From assembly GCF_000717175.1 (NCBI RefSeq), contig NZ_JNYD01000028.1:9388-73387 (forward strand): a DNA stretch of 64,000 bases, given 5' to 3'. Positions 8,244 through 17,447 of this stretch are shown here, in pieces. This DNA comes from Pseudonocardia autotrophica (lineage in GTDB: Bacteria > Actinomycetota > Actinomycetes > Mycobacteriales > Pseudonocardiaceae). Both the position numbers and the translations under genes were made by a program. Position 1 is the first letter of the stretch, and each line of letters begins with the position of its first letter. The notes under the pieces are model-generated. The model did no database searches, was not told where the DNA came from, and saw nothing but the letters and a program-made list of their open reading frames with translations.

Positions 8244-9434
8244 ATGCAGTACTGGAGCTTCACCGAGGCCGCCTACCCCGACCTGCCCGAGCCCGAGACG
8301 TACCCGTCGATCCGGGTGACCCTGCCCAACGGCGTCATTGACCCCGAGCGGGCCGCGAGCCTGTGGGACCGCTACATCCGGGAGTGGCAGGTCGCCGACG
8401 AGTGCGGCCTCAACGTGATGGTGAATGAACACCACTCCACGGCGACGTGCATGACGTCAGTCGCGCCCCTGATCACCGCGGTGCTGGCGCGCGTCACCTC
8501 GAACGCCCGCATCCTGCTGCTGGGCAACCCTGTCGCGAACCGGCCGGACCCCGTCCGGATCGCCGAGGAGATGGCACTGGTCGACGTCCTGAGCCACGGC
8601 CGGCTCGACGTCGGATTCGTGCGCGGCGTGCCGTACGAGATCAGCGCGACGAACACCAAGCCGATCGGCATGACCGAGCGCATGTGGGAGGCCATCGAGC
8701 TCATCACCCGTGCCTGGGCGACCCACGACGGGCCGTTCAACTGGGAGGGCGAGTTCTTCCACCACCGCCAGGTCAACATCTGGCCGCGGCCCTACCAGCA
8801 GCCGACCCCGCCGGTCTGGGTCACCGCGGTCAGCCCGAGCAGCGCCACTCGGATCGCCGACCAAGACTACCGGATCGCCACTTTCCTCACCGGGTACGAA
8901 GGCGCCCGTACCGTCTTTCAGGCTTATCGGGACCGGCAGGCCGAGGCGGGCAAACCAGTCCCTGCGGACGACAAGTTCGGCTACGCCGCACTCGTCTACA
9001 CCGGAAAGACGGACGCCGAGGGCCTCGACGGCGCCCGAAAACTGCTCTGGTACCTAACTTCGAACAAGGTGGCCACGGAGTTCCTTTACCCGCCGGGCTA
9101 CACGCCCTACCCGGTGCGCGCCGCTGGCCTGCGCGCGCACAGCGCGGTCCACGACCCGGCGCTGCTGGCCGATCAGGGCGGCCACGCGAAGAAGGACCTC
9201 GCCTTGATGTCCCTTGAGGAGCTCATCGACCGTGGGATCGTCTTCGCGGGCAGCCCTCAGACCGTCTCGAACCAGATTGAGAAGTTCTACTCCGAGGTCG
9301 GCGGCTTCGGGAACCTGCTGCTCATGGGCCAGGCGGGCCACATGGAGCATGACGAGGCTGTCCGCGGCCTGGAGCTCTTCGCCGACCAGGTCGTCCCCGC
9401 GGTGAACCGCTTGACCGACGCCGCCACAGTCTGA
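8244..9434 (+). CDS. LLM class flavin-dependent oxidoreductase
   Basis: A 396-residue bacterial-luciferase-like monooxygenase that would use reduced FMN, supplied by a separate reductase, and O2 to oxygenate a substrate. Family marks are the VMVNEHHSTATC strand with the conserved Glu-His, ILLLGNPVANRPDPVRIAEEMALVDVLSHGRLDVGF-type core (split here across residues 92-131) and a late AGSPQTVSNQI segment. AGGAGG precedes ATG 8244. It follows the modified hydrolase by 12 bp and precedes an MFS gene by 24 bp, so an operon is likely. A Baeyer-Villiger or hydroxylation step on a cyclic ketone would fit. The substrate is unknown. Confidence 0.88.
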   Translation: MQYWSFTEAAYPDLPEPETYPSIRVTLPNGVIDPERAASLWDRYIREWQVADECGLNVMVNEHHSTATCMTSVAPLITAVLARVTSNARILLLGNPVANRPDPVRIAEEMALVDVLSHGRLDVGFVRGVPYEISATNTKPIGMTERMWEAIELITRAWATHDGPFNWEGEFFHHRQVNIWPRPYQQPTPPVWVTAVSPSSATRIADQDYRIATFLTGYEGARTVFQAYRDRQAEAGKPVPADDKFGYAALVYTGKTDAEGLDGARKLLWYLTSNKVATEFLYPPGYTPYPVRAAGLRAHSAVHDPALLADQGGHAKKDLALMSLEELIDRGIVFAGSPQTVSNQIEKFYSEVGGFGNLLLMGQAGHMEHDEAVRGLELFADQVVPAVNRLTDAATV

Positions 9435-9458
9435 CCCCACCTCGATGATCGGAGCACA

Positions 9459-10763
9459 ATGACGTCTCAATCATCCCTGCCAGACAACGTCGCGGCACCA
9501 CCCACGGAGAACGCAGCACTCTCGCGTCGCTCCGTGGTGGCGGCCGGCACCGGGAACGCGCTCGAGTTCTACGACTTCGCCGTGTTCGCCTCGTTAACCC
9601 CGGTGATCTCGACGCTGTTCTTCCCCGCAGGAAACCCGGTCGCCGCGATCCTTTCTACGCTGGCGCTCTATGCCGTCGGCTTCGTGGTGCGCCCGGTGGG
9701 GGCCATCCTGCTGGGCCAGCTCGCCGACCGCCGCGGACGCAAGTTCACCCTCTTCCTCGCCCTAACCCTCATGGGCGTGACGACGGTGCTCGTCGGCGTC
9801 ATGCCGACGTACGCCCAGGTCGGCATCCTAGCGCCCGCACTGCTCTGCCTCGCACGGGTCCTGCAGGGCATCTCGGTCGGCGGCGAGTTCGGGACCGCCG
9901 CCACCTACCTCATCGAGCACTCGCCCCGGCACAAGCGCGGGCTCTACGGATCCTTCGCTGTGTTCTCCTCCGCGAGCGGCAGCGTGCTTGGCATCTTCGT
10001 CGTGCTGATGCTGACCATCTCCATGACCCAGGAGACGCTTAGCGGATGGGGCTGGCGGCTGCCGTTCCTCCTCGGCTTTCCACTCCTCGCCATCGGCATG
10101 TACCTGAGGTTCCGCCTGGCCGAGTCCCCAGAGTTCGAGGAGCTCAAAGCCGAGGGCACACGAGCGCAAAATCCGCTGCGCACACTTTTCCGCGAGCACT
10201 GGCGGGCCTTCCTGACGGTGCTGGGAATCAGCGTCGGCTACCAAATCCTCTCAGCCACCATCCAAGGCTTCCTGCTCACCCACATCCGCACCGTCGTGGG
10301 GATGCCAGCTGTGCCTGCGCTGACCACGGTGCTGATCGCCGCGCTGTTGGGCCTTGGGATGGTGCTGGTCGTCGGGACCGTGGCGGACCGGATCGAGCGC
10401 CGGACGTTGCTGCTCATGGCGTGTGGGCTGGCACTCGTCCTGCCCCTCCCGTGCATGCTGATCATCAGCCTCGGCGGCTTCGGGCCTGTGCTGATCGGGC
10501 AGATCGTGTTCTGGATTCCACTCGCCATCTTCGGCGGGGTGGTTTCCGCCGTCTTCGCGGACCTCTTCCCGGCGCAGGTCAGGGCATCCGGCTTCGGCAT
10601 CGCCTACGGCTTCGGAGTCGCGGGCTTCGCGGGCACAACCCCCTTTGTCGCCACCCTATTGGTCGACTCCTCGGGCACCGTGCTGGCACCGGCCTGGTAC
10701 GTGATCGCCGCGGCCGCCGTCACTATGGTCGTCGTGGCGACCGCGATGCGGCGGACGACGTGA
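9459..10763 (+). CDS. MFS transporter, metabolite:H+ symporter type
   Basis: A 434-residue membrane carrier with alternating hydrophobic segments typical of the 12-helix major facilitator fold. The loop 2-3 signature reads GQLADRRGRKF, and the N-terminal ALEFYDFAVFASL segment resembles the metabolite:H+ symporter branch (shikimate, alpha-ketoglutarate and proline/betaine carriers). It probably imports the acid that block 1 degrades. Its final TGA overlaps the GTG of the SDR at 10760, tying transport and metabolism in one transcript. No signal peptide is expected. Confidence 0.88.
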   Translation: MTSQSSLPDNVAAPPTENAALSRRSVVAAGTGNALEFYDFAVFASLTPVISTLFFPAGNPVAAILSTLALYAVGFVVRPVGAILLGQLADRRGRKFTLFLALTLMGVTTVLVGVMPTYAQVGILAPALLCLARVLQGISVGGEFGTAATYLIEHSPRHKRGLYGSFAVFSSASGSVLGIFVVLMLTISMTQETLSGWGWRLPFLLGFPLLAIGMYLRFRLAESPEFEELKAEGTRAQNPLRTLFREHWRAFLTVLGISVGYQILSATIQGFLLTHIRTVVGMPAVPALTTVLIAALLGLGMVLVVGTVADRIERRTLLLMACGLALVLPLPCMLIISLGGFGPVLIGQIVFWIPLAIFGGVVSAVFADLFPAQVRASGFGIAYGFGVAGFAGTTPFVATLLVDSSGTVLAPAWYVIAAAAVTMVVVATAMRRTT

Positions 10764-11572
10764 GCGTGGGTCGGCTGACGGGGCGGACGGCAGTAGTCAC
10801 GGGTGCGGGCTCGGGGATCGGCGCGGCCACGGCCGAGCTGTTCGCCCGGGAGGGCGCGAAGGTCGTCGTAGCTGATCTCGATAAGGCGACAGCCGCGGCG
10901 ACCGTGGAGCGGATCCGCGACGAGGGCGGAGCAGCGGAACCCTACGCGGTGGACGTCTCGGACTCCTCTGAGGTCGCCGGACTCGTCGCGTTCACCGTGG
11001 ACACCTTCGGTAGCGTGGACGTGCTGCAGAACTACGCCTCAAACCGGGGAGTGGTCGCGCAGGACGTCCTGCTTGCCGCCGCCGATCCGGAGGTCTGGCT
11101 CCAGCAGCTATCCGTGGACCTGTTGGGCTGCATGCTCACCGCGAAGCACGTCCTCCCGCATATGCTGCGGGCGGGCTCGGGGAGCATCACGAACGCGTCC
11201 TCGCTGGTCGCGTGGCTCGCTCTGGAGGCCCGGCCGGCGTACGCCACGGCGAAGGCCGGGGTGATCGGGCTGTCCAAATCCATCGCCGTGGAGTACGGCA
11301 GGCAGGGCATCCGGTGCAACGTCGTGGCTCCGGGCCCGATTGTCTCGCCGGGCACCGAGGAGATGTACTCCGAGGAGCAGACGGCGGTAATGCTCGAGCA
11401 CGTCGCGGCGCCGCGCCTGGGTAGGCCTGACGACGTCGCGCTGGCGGCCTTGTTCCTCGCATCGCCAGAGTCAACCTTCGTCAACGGGCAGGTGCTAGTC
11501 GTGGACGGGGGCATGTCGGCGTACGCGCCCATGGTCCCGTCGTTCCGCCGGTTGGCCGGCGGGGAGGAGTAG
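10760..11572 (+). CDS. SDR family oxidoreductase
   Basis: A 270-residue SDR starting at GTG 10760 in a 4-bp overlap with the transporter stop; a GTG at 10766 is also possible. It has TGAGSGIG, VVADLD after beta2 (NAD preference), TNASSL with the active-site Ser, YATAKAG with Tyr/Lys and VLVVDGG near the end. The usual NNAG reads NYAS, an uncommon substitution in the structural motif, but the catalytic triad is intact. The tail after VDGG is about 20 residues longer than usual. It lies 5 bp before the epimerase-like gene. Confidence 0.86.
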   Translation: MSVGRLTGRTAVVTGAGSGIGAATAELFAREGAKVVVADLDKATAAATVERIRDEGGAAEPYAVDVSDSSEVAGLVAFTVDTFGSVDVLQNYASNRGVVAQDVLLAAADPEVWLQQLSVDLLGCMLTAKHVLPHMLRAGSGSITNASSLVAWLALEARPAYATAKAGVIGLSKSIAVEYGRQGIRCNVVAPGPIVSPGTEEMYSEEQTAVMLEHVAAPRLGRPDDVALAALFLASPESTFVNGQVLVVDGGMSAYAPMVPSFRRLAGGEE

Positions 11573-11577
11573 GCGAG

Positions 11578-12546
11578 ATGCGTGTGATGGTGACCGGTGG
11601 CCTCGGGGTAAATGGGGCCTGGGTGGTGCGCGAGCTGCTCGACCGCGGCCACGAGGTCGGCATCTTGGAGGCCCGGGACGACACGTCGCTGATCGACGAC
11701 GTCAAGGACCGGGTCGAACTCGTCGTCGCCGACGTCCGGGACGCCGGACAGGTGGTCGAGGCGACGGCGAAGCTGGCCCCGGAGGCGGTGGTGCACCTGG
11801 CCGCGTTCGTCGATTGCGATCGGGACCCGCAGCTGGCGATCGCGGTGAACGTCGGCGGTACAGCGAACGTCTGCGCGGCGGCCGTCGCCGCGCGCGTGCG
11901 CCGAGTCGTCTATACCAGCACGAAGGGGGTGTACGGGCCCAGTGTGGGCGACCGCGGCCATCCCACCTACGCGCCGATCCCCGAGCACGGAAAGCGGGTG
12001 TCGCGCGACATCTACCCGATCACGAAGGCCGCAGCCGAGGACGTCCTGTGGTGGTACGGCCGCACGACCGAGCTCGAGGTCGCCGCCATGCGGTTCGCCA
12101 CGATCTACGGACCCGGCAAGCTAGCCCGGCACGGCGGGGAGGGCTTCGGGCGGCAGATCTCGCTTTACAGCTCGATGCTGGAGCTGCCCGCCGCCGGGCG
12201 GCCGTTCGCCGTAGAGCGTGGCGCCGACGAGCGCAACGACCTCGTCTACGTTCTCGACGTGGCGGACGCGATCGCGACGGTCGCCCTGGCCCCGGAGCCT
12301 TTGCAGCACAACGCGTACAACGTCACCGGCGGGGAGCCCGTATCGACCGCGGCGTACGCCGCCGCGATCCGGCGTCTGATTCCCGGAGCGGACCTGCGGG
12401 TCGGCCCCGGGCTGGACCCCATGGGCATGGGCGCCCCCTACTACACGAGACTCGACGGGAGCCGTATGGCGACGGAATTCGGGTGGCAGCCCCGCTACGA
12501 TCTGGAGCGCGCGCTGCGGGACTACCGCGATCGGGTCGCTCTATGA
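11578..12546 (+). CDS. NAD-dependent epimerase/dehydratase family protein
   Basis: A 322-residue extended SDR with an N-terminal Rossmann motif TGGLGVNG, LAAFVDCD, VYTSTKGVYG (Ser/Thr active-site region) and YPITK (Tyr/Lys pair near residue 145). The C-terminal part has RNDLVYVLDVADAI, typical of sugar epimerases and related carbonyl reductases. Surrounded by acyl-CoA and oxidoreductase genes, it is more likely to act on a catabolic carbonyl than on a nucleotide sugar, but this is inference. The ATGA overlap with the next gene indicates coupled translation. Confidence 0.83.
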   Translation: MRVMVTGGLGVNGAWVVRELLDRGHEVGILEARDDTSLIDDVKDRVELVVADVRDAGQVVEATAKLAPEAVVHLAAFVDCDRDPQLAIAVNVGGTANVCAAAVAARVRRVVYTSTKGVYGPSVGDRGHPTYAPIPEHGKRVSRDIYPITKAAAEDVLWWYGRTTELEVAAMRFATIYGPGKLARHGGEGFGRQISLYSSMLELPAAGRPFAVERGADERNDLVYVLDVADAIATVALAPEPLQHNAYNVTGGEPVSTAAYAAAIRRLIPGADLRVGPGLDPMGMGAPYYTRLDGSRMATEFGWQPRYDLERALRDYRDRVAL

Positions 12547-13511
12547 GGGCGGCGCTGTACAGACGTCCCGGCCCGGCGAACGAGGTGCTAGAGGTCCTGG
12601 ACCTGGAGACTCCCGAGCCCGGCCCAGAAGAGGTGCGGGTGCGGATCACCGTCTCGGGCATCAACCCGACGGACTGGAAGACGCGCGCCGGAACGAACCG
12701 GCGACGACCCGACGGGTTCCAGATACCCCACCATGACGGCGCCGGAGTGGTCGACGCGGTCGGCCCCGGCGTTATCGGACTGGCTGTGGGCCAACGAGTC
12801 TGGACCTACCTCGCGGCCTACCACAACCGTTGGGGCACCGCGGCCGAGTACGCCGTGCTGCCCGCCTCGCGGGTGGTTCCGCTGCCGGACGAGGCCTCCG
12901 ATGAGCTGGGGGCATGCCTGGGTGTACCTGCGCTGACCGCCGCGCACTGTCTCGGCGGGAGCTTCAAGTCGCTGGAGGGGCGGACCGTACTCGTGGCCGG
13001 CGGCGCGGGCGCGGTGGGCCACTTCGCGATCGAGCTCGCCACGTTCGCGGGCGCAGCGGTCGTGACCACCGTCAGCTCCGAGGAGAAGGCGGAGCTGGCA
13101 CGGGCAGCAGGTGCGGATCATGTGCTGCGCTACGACGAACCGGATGTGGCTCAGCGGATCGGTGACCTGGTTGGCGGGGTCGACCGCGTCGTCGAGGTGG
13201 CACCCGGCGCGAACATGGAGCTGGACCTGGCGGTCCTGAACCAGGGCGGCACGATCTCCACCTACGCCGCCGAGCCGGAGCTGGTGCTTGCGGGCGGCCC
13301 GCTCATGAGCGGGAATGTGCGGCTGGAGTTCGTGCTGCTCTACGGCGTGTCCGCACACGAGCTCGCCGCGGCGGTGGGGTGGACGGCAGACGCGCTGGCG
13401 GCCGGGGCGCTCTCGGCGCTGCCGATCGCGGCCTACCCGCTGGAGCGGGTCGCGGCGGCGCAGGAGCACGTGGAGCAGGGTTTCGTAGGAAAGGTGGTGG
13501 TGCGGCCGTGA
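12543..13511 (+). CDS. Zinc-independent quinone oxidoreductase-like (MDR) protein
   Basis: A 322-residue medium-chain dehydrogenase/reductase of the NADPH:quinone reductase branch. It has a GroES-like N-terminal domain (ITVSGINPTDWKTRAG, HHDGAGVV) and a Rossmann domain with VLVAGGAGAVGHFAIELA (residues about 146-163). Cys/His zinc ligands of classic alcohol dehydrogenases are not evident. Such proteins reduce quinones or enone double bonds with NADPH, so it may reduce an activated double bond in the pathway. Start ATG 12543 overlaps the previous stop and its own stop overlaps the GTG of the ligase gene. Confidence 0.87.
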   Translation: MRAALYRRPGPANEVLEVLDLETPEPGPEEVRVRITVSGINPTDWKTRAGTNRRRPDGFQIPHHDGAGVVDAVGPGVIGLAVGQRVWTYLAAYHNRWGTAAEYAVLPASRVVPLPDEASDELGACLGVPALTAAHCLGGSFKSLEGRTVLVAGGAGAVGHFAIELATFAGAAVVTTVSSEEKAELARAAGADHVLRYDEPDVAQRIGDLVGGVDRVVEVAPGANMELDLAVLNQGGTISTYAAEPELVLAGGPLMSGNVRLEFVLLYGVSAHELAAAVGWTADALAAGALSALPIAAYPLERVAAAQEHVEQGFVGKVVVRP

Positions 13512-15118
13512 CCGGAGGGCTGATCAGCGCGCTTACGCCGCTGTCCTTCCTGGAGCGCTCCGCAATCGTTTACGCCGAATCACCGGCGGTCGTGTACGGC
13601 GAGCGGACCTGGACCTACCGAGAGTTTGCCGACGAGGTGGCCCGCCGAGCGCGGGCGCTGCGTGGGGCTGGTGTCCGCCCCGGAGACCGGGTCGCCTACC
13701 TCATGCCCAACGTCCCGGAGATGCTGGTGGCGCACTACGCCGTGCCTCTCGCGGGCGCGGTGCTGGTGGCGGTCAACACCCGGCTTGCGGCGGCGGAGGC
13801 GCGCGCCATCCTCGACCATTCCGGCGCGACCCTGCTCGTAGTCGACGCCGCTTTCTCGAGCACGGTGGCCCCGCTGGTCGGATCGCTAGCGACGGTGCGG
13901 ACGATCGTGGAGGTGGCGGACCCGCTGGGGCCGCCGACCACAGACGGCGTCCCCGGAGCCGTCGCCTTTGCCGACCTGCCCGTGAACGGGACCGGTGAGC
14001 TCGTCTGGTCCGTCGAGGACGAGCACACCGCAATTTCGATCAACTACACCTCCGGGACGACCGGTCGTCCCAAGGGTGTGGTCTATACCCACCGGGGTGC
14101 GTACCTGAACGCGCTCGGCGGGATGCACCACAGCGACCATGACGCGGGCAGTGTCTACCTGTGGACACTGCCGATGTTCCACTGCAACGGCTGGTGCACA
14201 CCCTGGGCACTCGTCGCGGCCGGCGGCACCCAGGTGTGCCTGCGCGAGGTGCGAGGGGACGCCGTCTGGGGCCTCATCAAACGCCACGGGGTGACCCATC
14301 TCAACGGCGCACCCACGGTGCTCACGACGATCCTGCAGTCCGCAGCGGGGCACGCGCTCGGCCGCGAGCTCGTGGTCACGACGGCGGGCGCGCCGCCCAG
14401 CCCGACCGTCATCCTCGGTATGGAGGACATGGGCTTCCGGATCGTGCACGTCTACGGGCTCACCGAGACCTACGGGCCCTACACGATCAATGAGCATCAA
14501 CGTTCCTGGGAGAGCTTGCCCCCGGAGCGGCGCGCCGTTCTGACGGCACGGCAGGGCGTCGGGATGGTGCAGGTCGACCGGGTCCGGGTGGTCGACCGCG
14601 AGCTCAAGGACGTGCCCGCCGACGGCGTGACGATGGGCGAAGTTGTGATGCGCGGCAACACCGTGATGAAGGAGTACTTCCGGGACCCTGAGGCGACCGC
14701 GGAGGCGTTCGCGGGCGGCTGGTTCCACTCCGGGGACCTCGGCGTGCTGCACCCTGACGGGTACGTCGAGCTGCGCGACCGGGCTAAGGACGTCATCATC
14801 TCCGGTGGCGAGAATATCTCGACCATCGAGGTGGAGCATGCCGTCGCGGCGCACCCGGACGTGCTCGAGGTCGCCGTGCTCGGTGTCCCCGACGAGCGCT
14901 GGGGCGAGCGGCCGAAGGCCTTCGTCGTCCCGCGGCCGGGCCGACTTCCCACCGAAGGCGAGCTCATCGCGCACGTGCGGGAGCACCTTGCGCACTACAA
15001 GGCGCCCCGCGAGGTCGAGATAGTCGACGAGCTTCCCAAGACCTCGACCGGCAAGGTCCAGAAGTACGAGCTGCGGGAACGGGAGTGGTCCGGCGAGACC
15101 ACCCGAATCCGCGGATGA
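13508..15118 (+). CDS. Acyl-CoA synthetase (AMP-forming)
   Basis: A 536-residue adenylate-forming ligase of the fatty-acyl/aryl-CoA branch, starting at GTG 13508. It has the P-loop YTSGTTGRPKGV (residues 180-191), MFHCNGWCTPW, a VYGLTETYGPYT core motif, WFHSGDL (the Asp that holds the ribose) and GGENISTIEVE, ending with KTSTGKVQKYELR containing the catalytic Lys. It would activate a carboxylic acid with ATP to an acyl-AMP and then an acyl-CoA. As the only complete CoA ligase in block 1, it probably performs the entry or re-activation step. It overlaps the upstream gene by 4 bp. Confidence 0.92.
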   Translation: MTGGLISALTPLSFLERSAIVYAESPAVVYGERTWTYREFADEVARRARALRGAGVRPGDRVAYLMPNVPEMLVAHYAVPLAGAVLVAVNTRLAAAEARAILDHSGATLLVVDAAFSSTVAPLVGSLATVRTIVEVADPLGPPTTDGVPGAVAFADLPVNGTGELVWSVEDEHTAISINYTSGTTGRPKGVVYTHRGAYLNALGGMHHSDHDAGSVYLWTLPMFHCNGWCTPWALVAAGGTQVCLREVRGDAVWGLIKRHGVTHLNGAPTVLTTILQSAAGHALGRELVVTTAGAPPSPTVILGMEDMGFRIVHVYGLTETYGPYTINEHQRSWESLPPERRAVLTARQGVGMVQVDRVRVVDRELKDVPADGVTMGEVVMRGNTVMKEYFRDPEATAEAFAGGWFHSGDLGVLHPDGYVELRDRAKDVIISGGENISTIEVEHAVAAHPDVLEVAVLGVPDERWGERPKAFVVPRPGRLPTEGELIAHVREHLAHYKAPREVEIVDELPKTSTGKVQKYELREREWSGETTRIRG

Positions 15119-15150
15119 CCGGCCCACCACCCCCGAAGGAGCGGCGTGGC

Positions 15151-15417
15151 ATGACGACACAGAACCCGACGATCGCACCCCCGCGCGTCGTCGAGCGGGA
15201 GGCGGTGACGGCCGACGATCTGGCGGCCCTCTGCGTCGACCTCGCACGAGACTTCCCCGGCTCCACAGCGGCGGACTTCCGGCGCTACCCGGTGCTTAGT
15301 GAGGGCGGGTGGTTCCTGGTGGTCAAGCACCAGCCCACTCTGCGTTCAGTGAGCCGAGAACCCTGGGACCTGTTCGGGCCGATCCGGCTCACCTCTCACG
15401 GGCTGGACCTCTCGTGA
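15151..15417 (+). CDS. Small conserved-looking protein of unknown function before hyuA
   Basis: An 88-residue soluble protein I do not recognise. ATG 15151 is preceded by GAAGGAG at 15135-15141; an in-frame ATG at 15115 that overlaps the ligase stop is also possible. The sequence has an acidic/Leu-rich helix (ADDLAALCVDLARDF) and a FRRYPVLSEGGWFLVVKH stretch that looks like a small beta-containing domain. It has no membrane segment or signal. It sits in a tight operon with the HyuA-like gene (TGA overlapping GTG/ATG), so it may be a small subunit or chaperone of that complex. This is inference from position only. Confidence 0.6.
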   Translation: MTTQNPTIAPPRVVEREAVTADDLAALCVDLARDFPGSTAADFRRYPVLSEGGWFLVVKHQPTLRSVSREPWDLFGPIRLTSHGLDLS

Positions 15418-17447
15418 TGATCGGGGTGGACGTCGGCGGCACCTTCACCGACGTCGTGGCTGTCGACGGCGGCGAGATCCGGACGATTAAGGTCGCGACT
15501 GCGGCGCGCACCGAGGAGGGGGTTCTCGCAGGGGCGCGGGAGGCCGGCGTCGAGCACGCTACGACCTTCAACCACGCCAGCACGCACGGGCTGAACGCGG
15601 TGATCACCCGCAGGCTGCCTAAGGTCGCGTTTCTGACGACCATGGGGCACCGGGACATCCTGGACGCCGGCCGCACCTGGCGTCCGGCCGAAGCACTGAC
15701 CGATGCGCACTGGCGGCGCTCCTTCGGCGACGCCTCCCGTCCGCTCGTACCGCGTTACCTGCGCCGTGGCATCCGGGAGCGGATCACCGCGGACGGCGGG
15801 ATCCTCATCCCGCTCGACGAGGAGCATGCCCGCGCCGAGCTGGAGGTGCTGAGGGACTGCGCGGTGGAGGGTGTAGCGATTTGCTTGCTCAACGCCTATG
15901 TGAGCGCGCACCACGAGGAGCGGCTGCGGGAGCTGGTGGCCGAAGTGCTCGGCGACGTGCCCTGCTCGATCTCCAGCGAGGTCTCGCCACTGGCCAAGGA
16001 GTTCGCCCGGTCCTCCACCACCGTCGTGGACGTGTTCATGCGGATCATCTATGACGGCTACACGTCGAGGCTGGACGCCGGTCTGCGCGAGGCCGGATTC
16101 CGGGGCGAGCTGAACTACGCCAACTGCGCCGCCCAGCTCGTGGCGGCGGACGTCGCGGTCGAGCACCCGTATCAGATCGTCTTCGCGGGGCCCGCCGCCG
16201 GGACCGTGGCGGGCGCCCACTTCGGTTCACTGATCGACGCTCCGAACCTACTGTGCGCGGATATTGGCGGGACCTCGTGCGACATCAGCCTGGTGACAGC
16301 GGGTGAGCCCAGTGTCGACACCACCTTCCAGCTCGAACACGACTTGGTCGTCAACGCGCTCTCCACTGAGGTCGTCAGCATCGGCGCCGGCGGCGGGAGC
16401 TTGGTGACCATCAGCCCGGCGGGAGAGCTGCAGGTCGGCCCGGGCTCGGCTGGCTCCGTGCCGGGACCCGCCTGTTACGGGCGGGGCGGGGTTGAGCCCG
16501 CGACCACGGACACCATGCTGCTCATGGGGATCCTCGATCCCGACGGGTTCGCCGGGGGGCGCATGCGGCTGGACCCCGATCTGTCCCGGCAAGCGTTCGA
16601 GGCGCTCGATACCCCGCTGACCTTCGACCAACGCGTGGACTACGCGTTCCGCACGGCTGTGGCGAACGTGGCCGAAGGGCTGTTCAACGTTGCCGTCAAG
16701 CACGGCATCGATCCCCGCGACTACAGCCTATTGGCTTTTGGCGCCGCCGGTCCGATGCTGCTTCCCGCGGCGCTGGACTTGATCCACGCAAGGGAGGTCG
16801 TGATCCCACCGCACCCGGGCCTGTTCTCCGCACTCGGCCTGGTCAGCTCCGACCAGGTCTACGGGGACAGCCGCAGCTCCTACACGATTCTGGAGCCGGG
16901 CGCCGCGGAGTCCATCGAGAAGGTGTACACGCAGATGGAGGAGCGGCTCGCCCAGCGCTTCGGCGACCGCGGCGAGAAGGTTCGGTTTGTGCGAACGTTC
17001 GACGCGCTCCTGGTGGGGCAGACCTGGGAGACCCCGTTCGTCGGGATCCCAGATGGCCCGATCACGCCGGAGACCGTACAGTGCATGATCGCGAACTTCC
17101 ACGACGTCTACGAGCAGCGCACCGGCAACCGGTTCGAGGCGCTGCCCGTGCAGGGCGTGACCTACCGGGTCGAGGCGGTATTCGGTGTGGACAAGGTGGA
17201 GTACCCGCGAGTCCCCCGCCGGGAGACCGGTGGGCCGACGCCGAGCGGGGAGCTGCAGCTCCGCTACCTCGGACCGGAGCCGCTGCCTGCAGGGGAGTAC
17301 CAGCGCGCCGATCTGCGGGCCGGCGATACCTTGGTCGGACCCGCGGTCGTTCGAGAGCCGTTGTCCACCACGTTTGTGCCGCCGGACCACCGGCTCACCG
17401 TTGGCGAGTACGGCGAGCTCCACATCCGACTCGAGGAGGCACAGTGA
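15417..17447 (+). CDS. hyuA: Hydantoinase/oxoprolinase family protein, HyuA-like subunit
   Basis: A protein of about 676 residues of the hydantoinase A/acetone carboxylase/5-oxoprolinase large-subunit family. ATG 15417 is used, with GTG 15414 as alternative. The ASKHA-type nucleotide fold is visible: MIGVDVGGTFTDVV at the start, TTFNHASTHGLNAVI, FARSSTTVVD, LLCADIGGTSCDI near residue 280, SIGAGGGS and GSAGSVPGPACYGRGG. Family members use ATP to phosphorylate an amide or enol before ring opening or carboxylation. It is paired with the HyuB-like subunit with a 4-bp overlap, so the two form one enzyme. The actual substrate (hydantoin, lactam or ketone) cannot be told from sequence. Confidence 0.88.
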   Translation: MIGVDVGGTFTDVVAVDGGEIRTIKVATAARTEEGVLAGAREAGVEHATTFNHASTHGLNAVITRRLPKVAFLTTMGHRDILDAGRTWRPAEALTDAHWRRSFGDASRPLVPRYLRRGIRERITADGGILIPLDEEHARAELEVLRDCAVEGVAICLLNAYVSAHHEERLRELVAEVLGDVPCSISSEVSPLAKEFARSSTTVVDVFMRIIYDGYTSRLDAGLREAGFRGELNYANCAAQLVAADVAVEHPYQIVFAGPAAGTVAGAHFGSLIDAPNLLCADIGGTSCDISLVTAGEPSVDTTFQLEHDLVVNALSTEVVSIGAGGGSLVTISPAGELQVGPGSAGSVPGPACYGRGGVEPATTDTMLLMGILDPDGFAGGRMRLDPDLSRQAFEALDTPLTFDQRVDYAFRTAVANVAEGLFNVAVKHGIDPRDYSLLAFGAAGPMLLPAALDLIHAREVVIPPHPGLFSALGLVSSDQVYGDSRSSYTILEPGAAESIEKVYTQMEERLAQRFGDRGEKVRFVRTFDALLVGQTWETPFVGIPDGPITPETVQCMIANFHDVYEQRTGNRFEALPVQGVTYRVEAVFGVDKVEYPRVPRRETGGPTPSGELQLRYLGPEPLPAGEYQRADLRAGDTLVGPAVVREPLSTTFVPPDHRLTVGEYGELHIRLEEAQ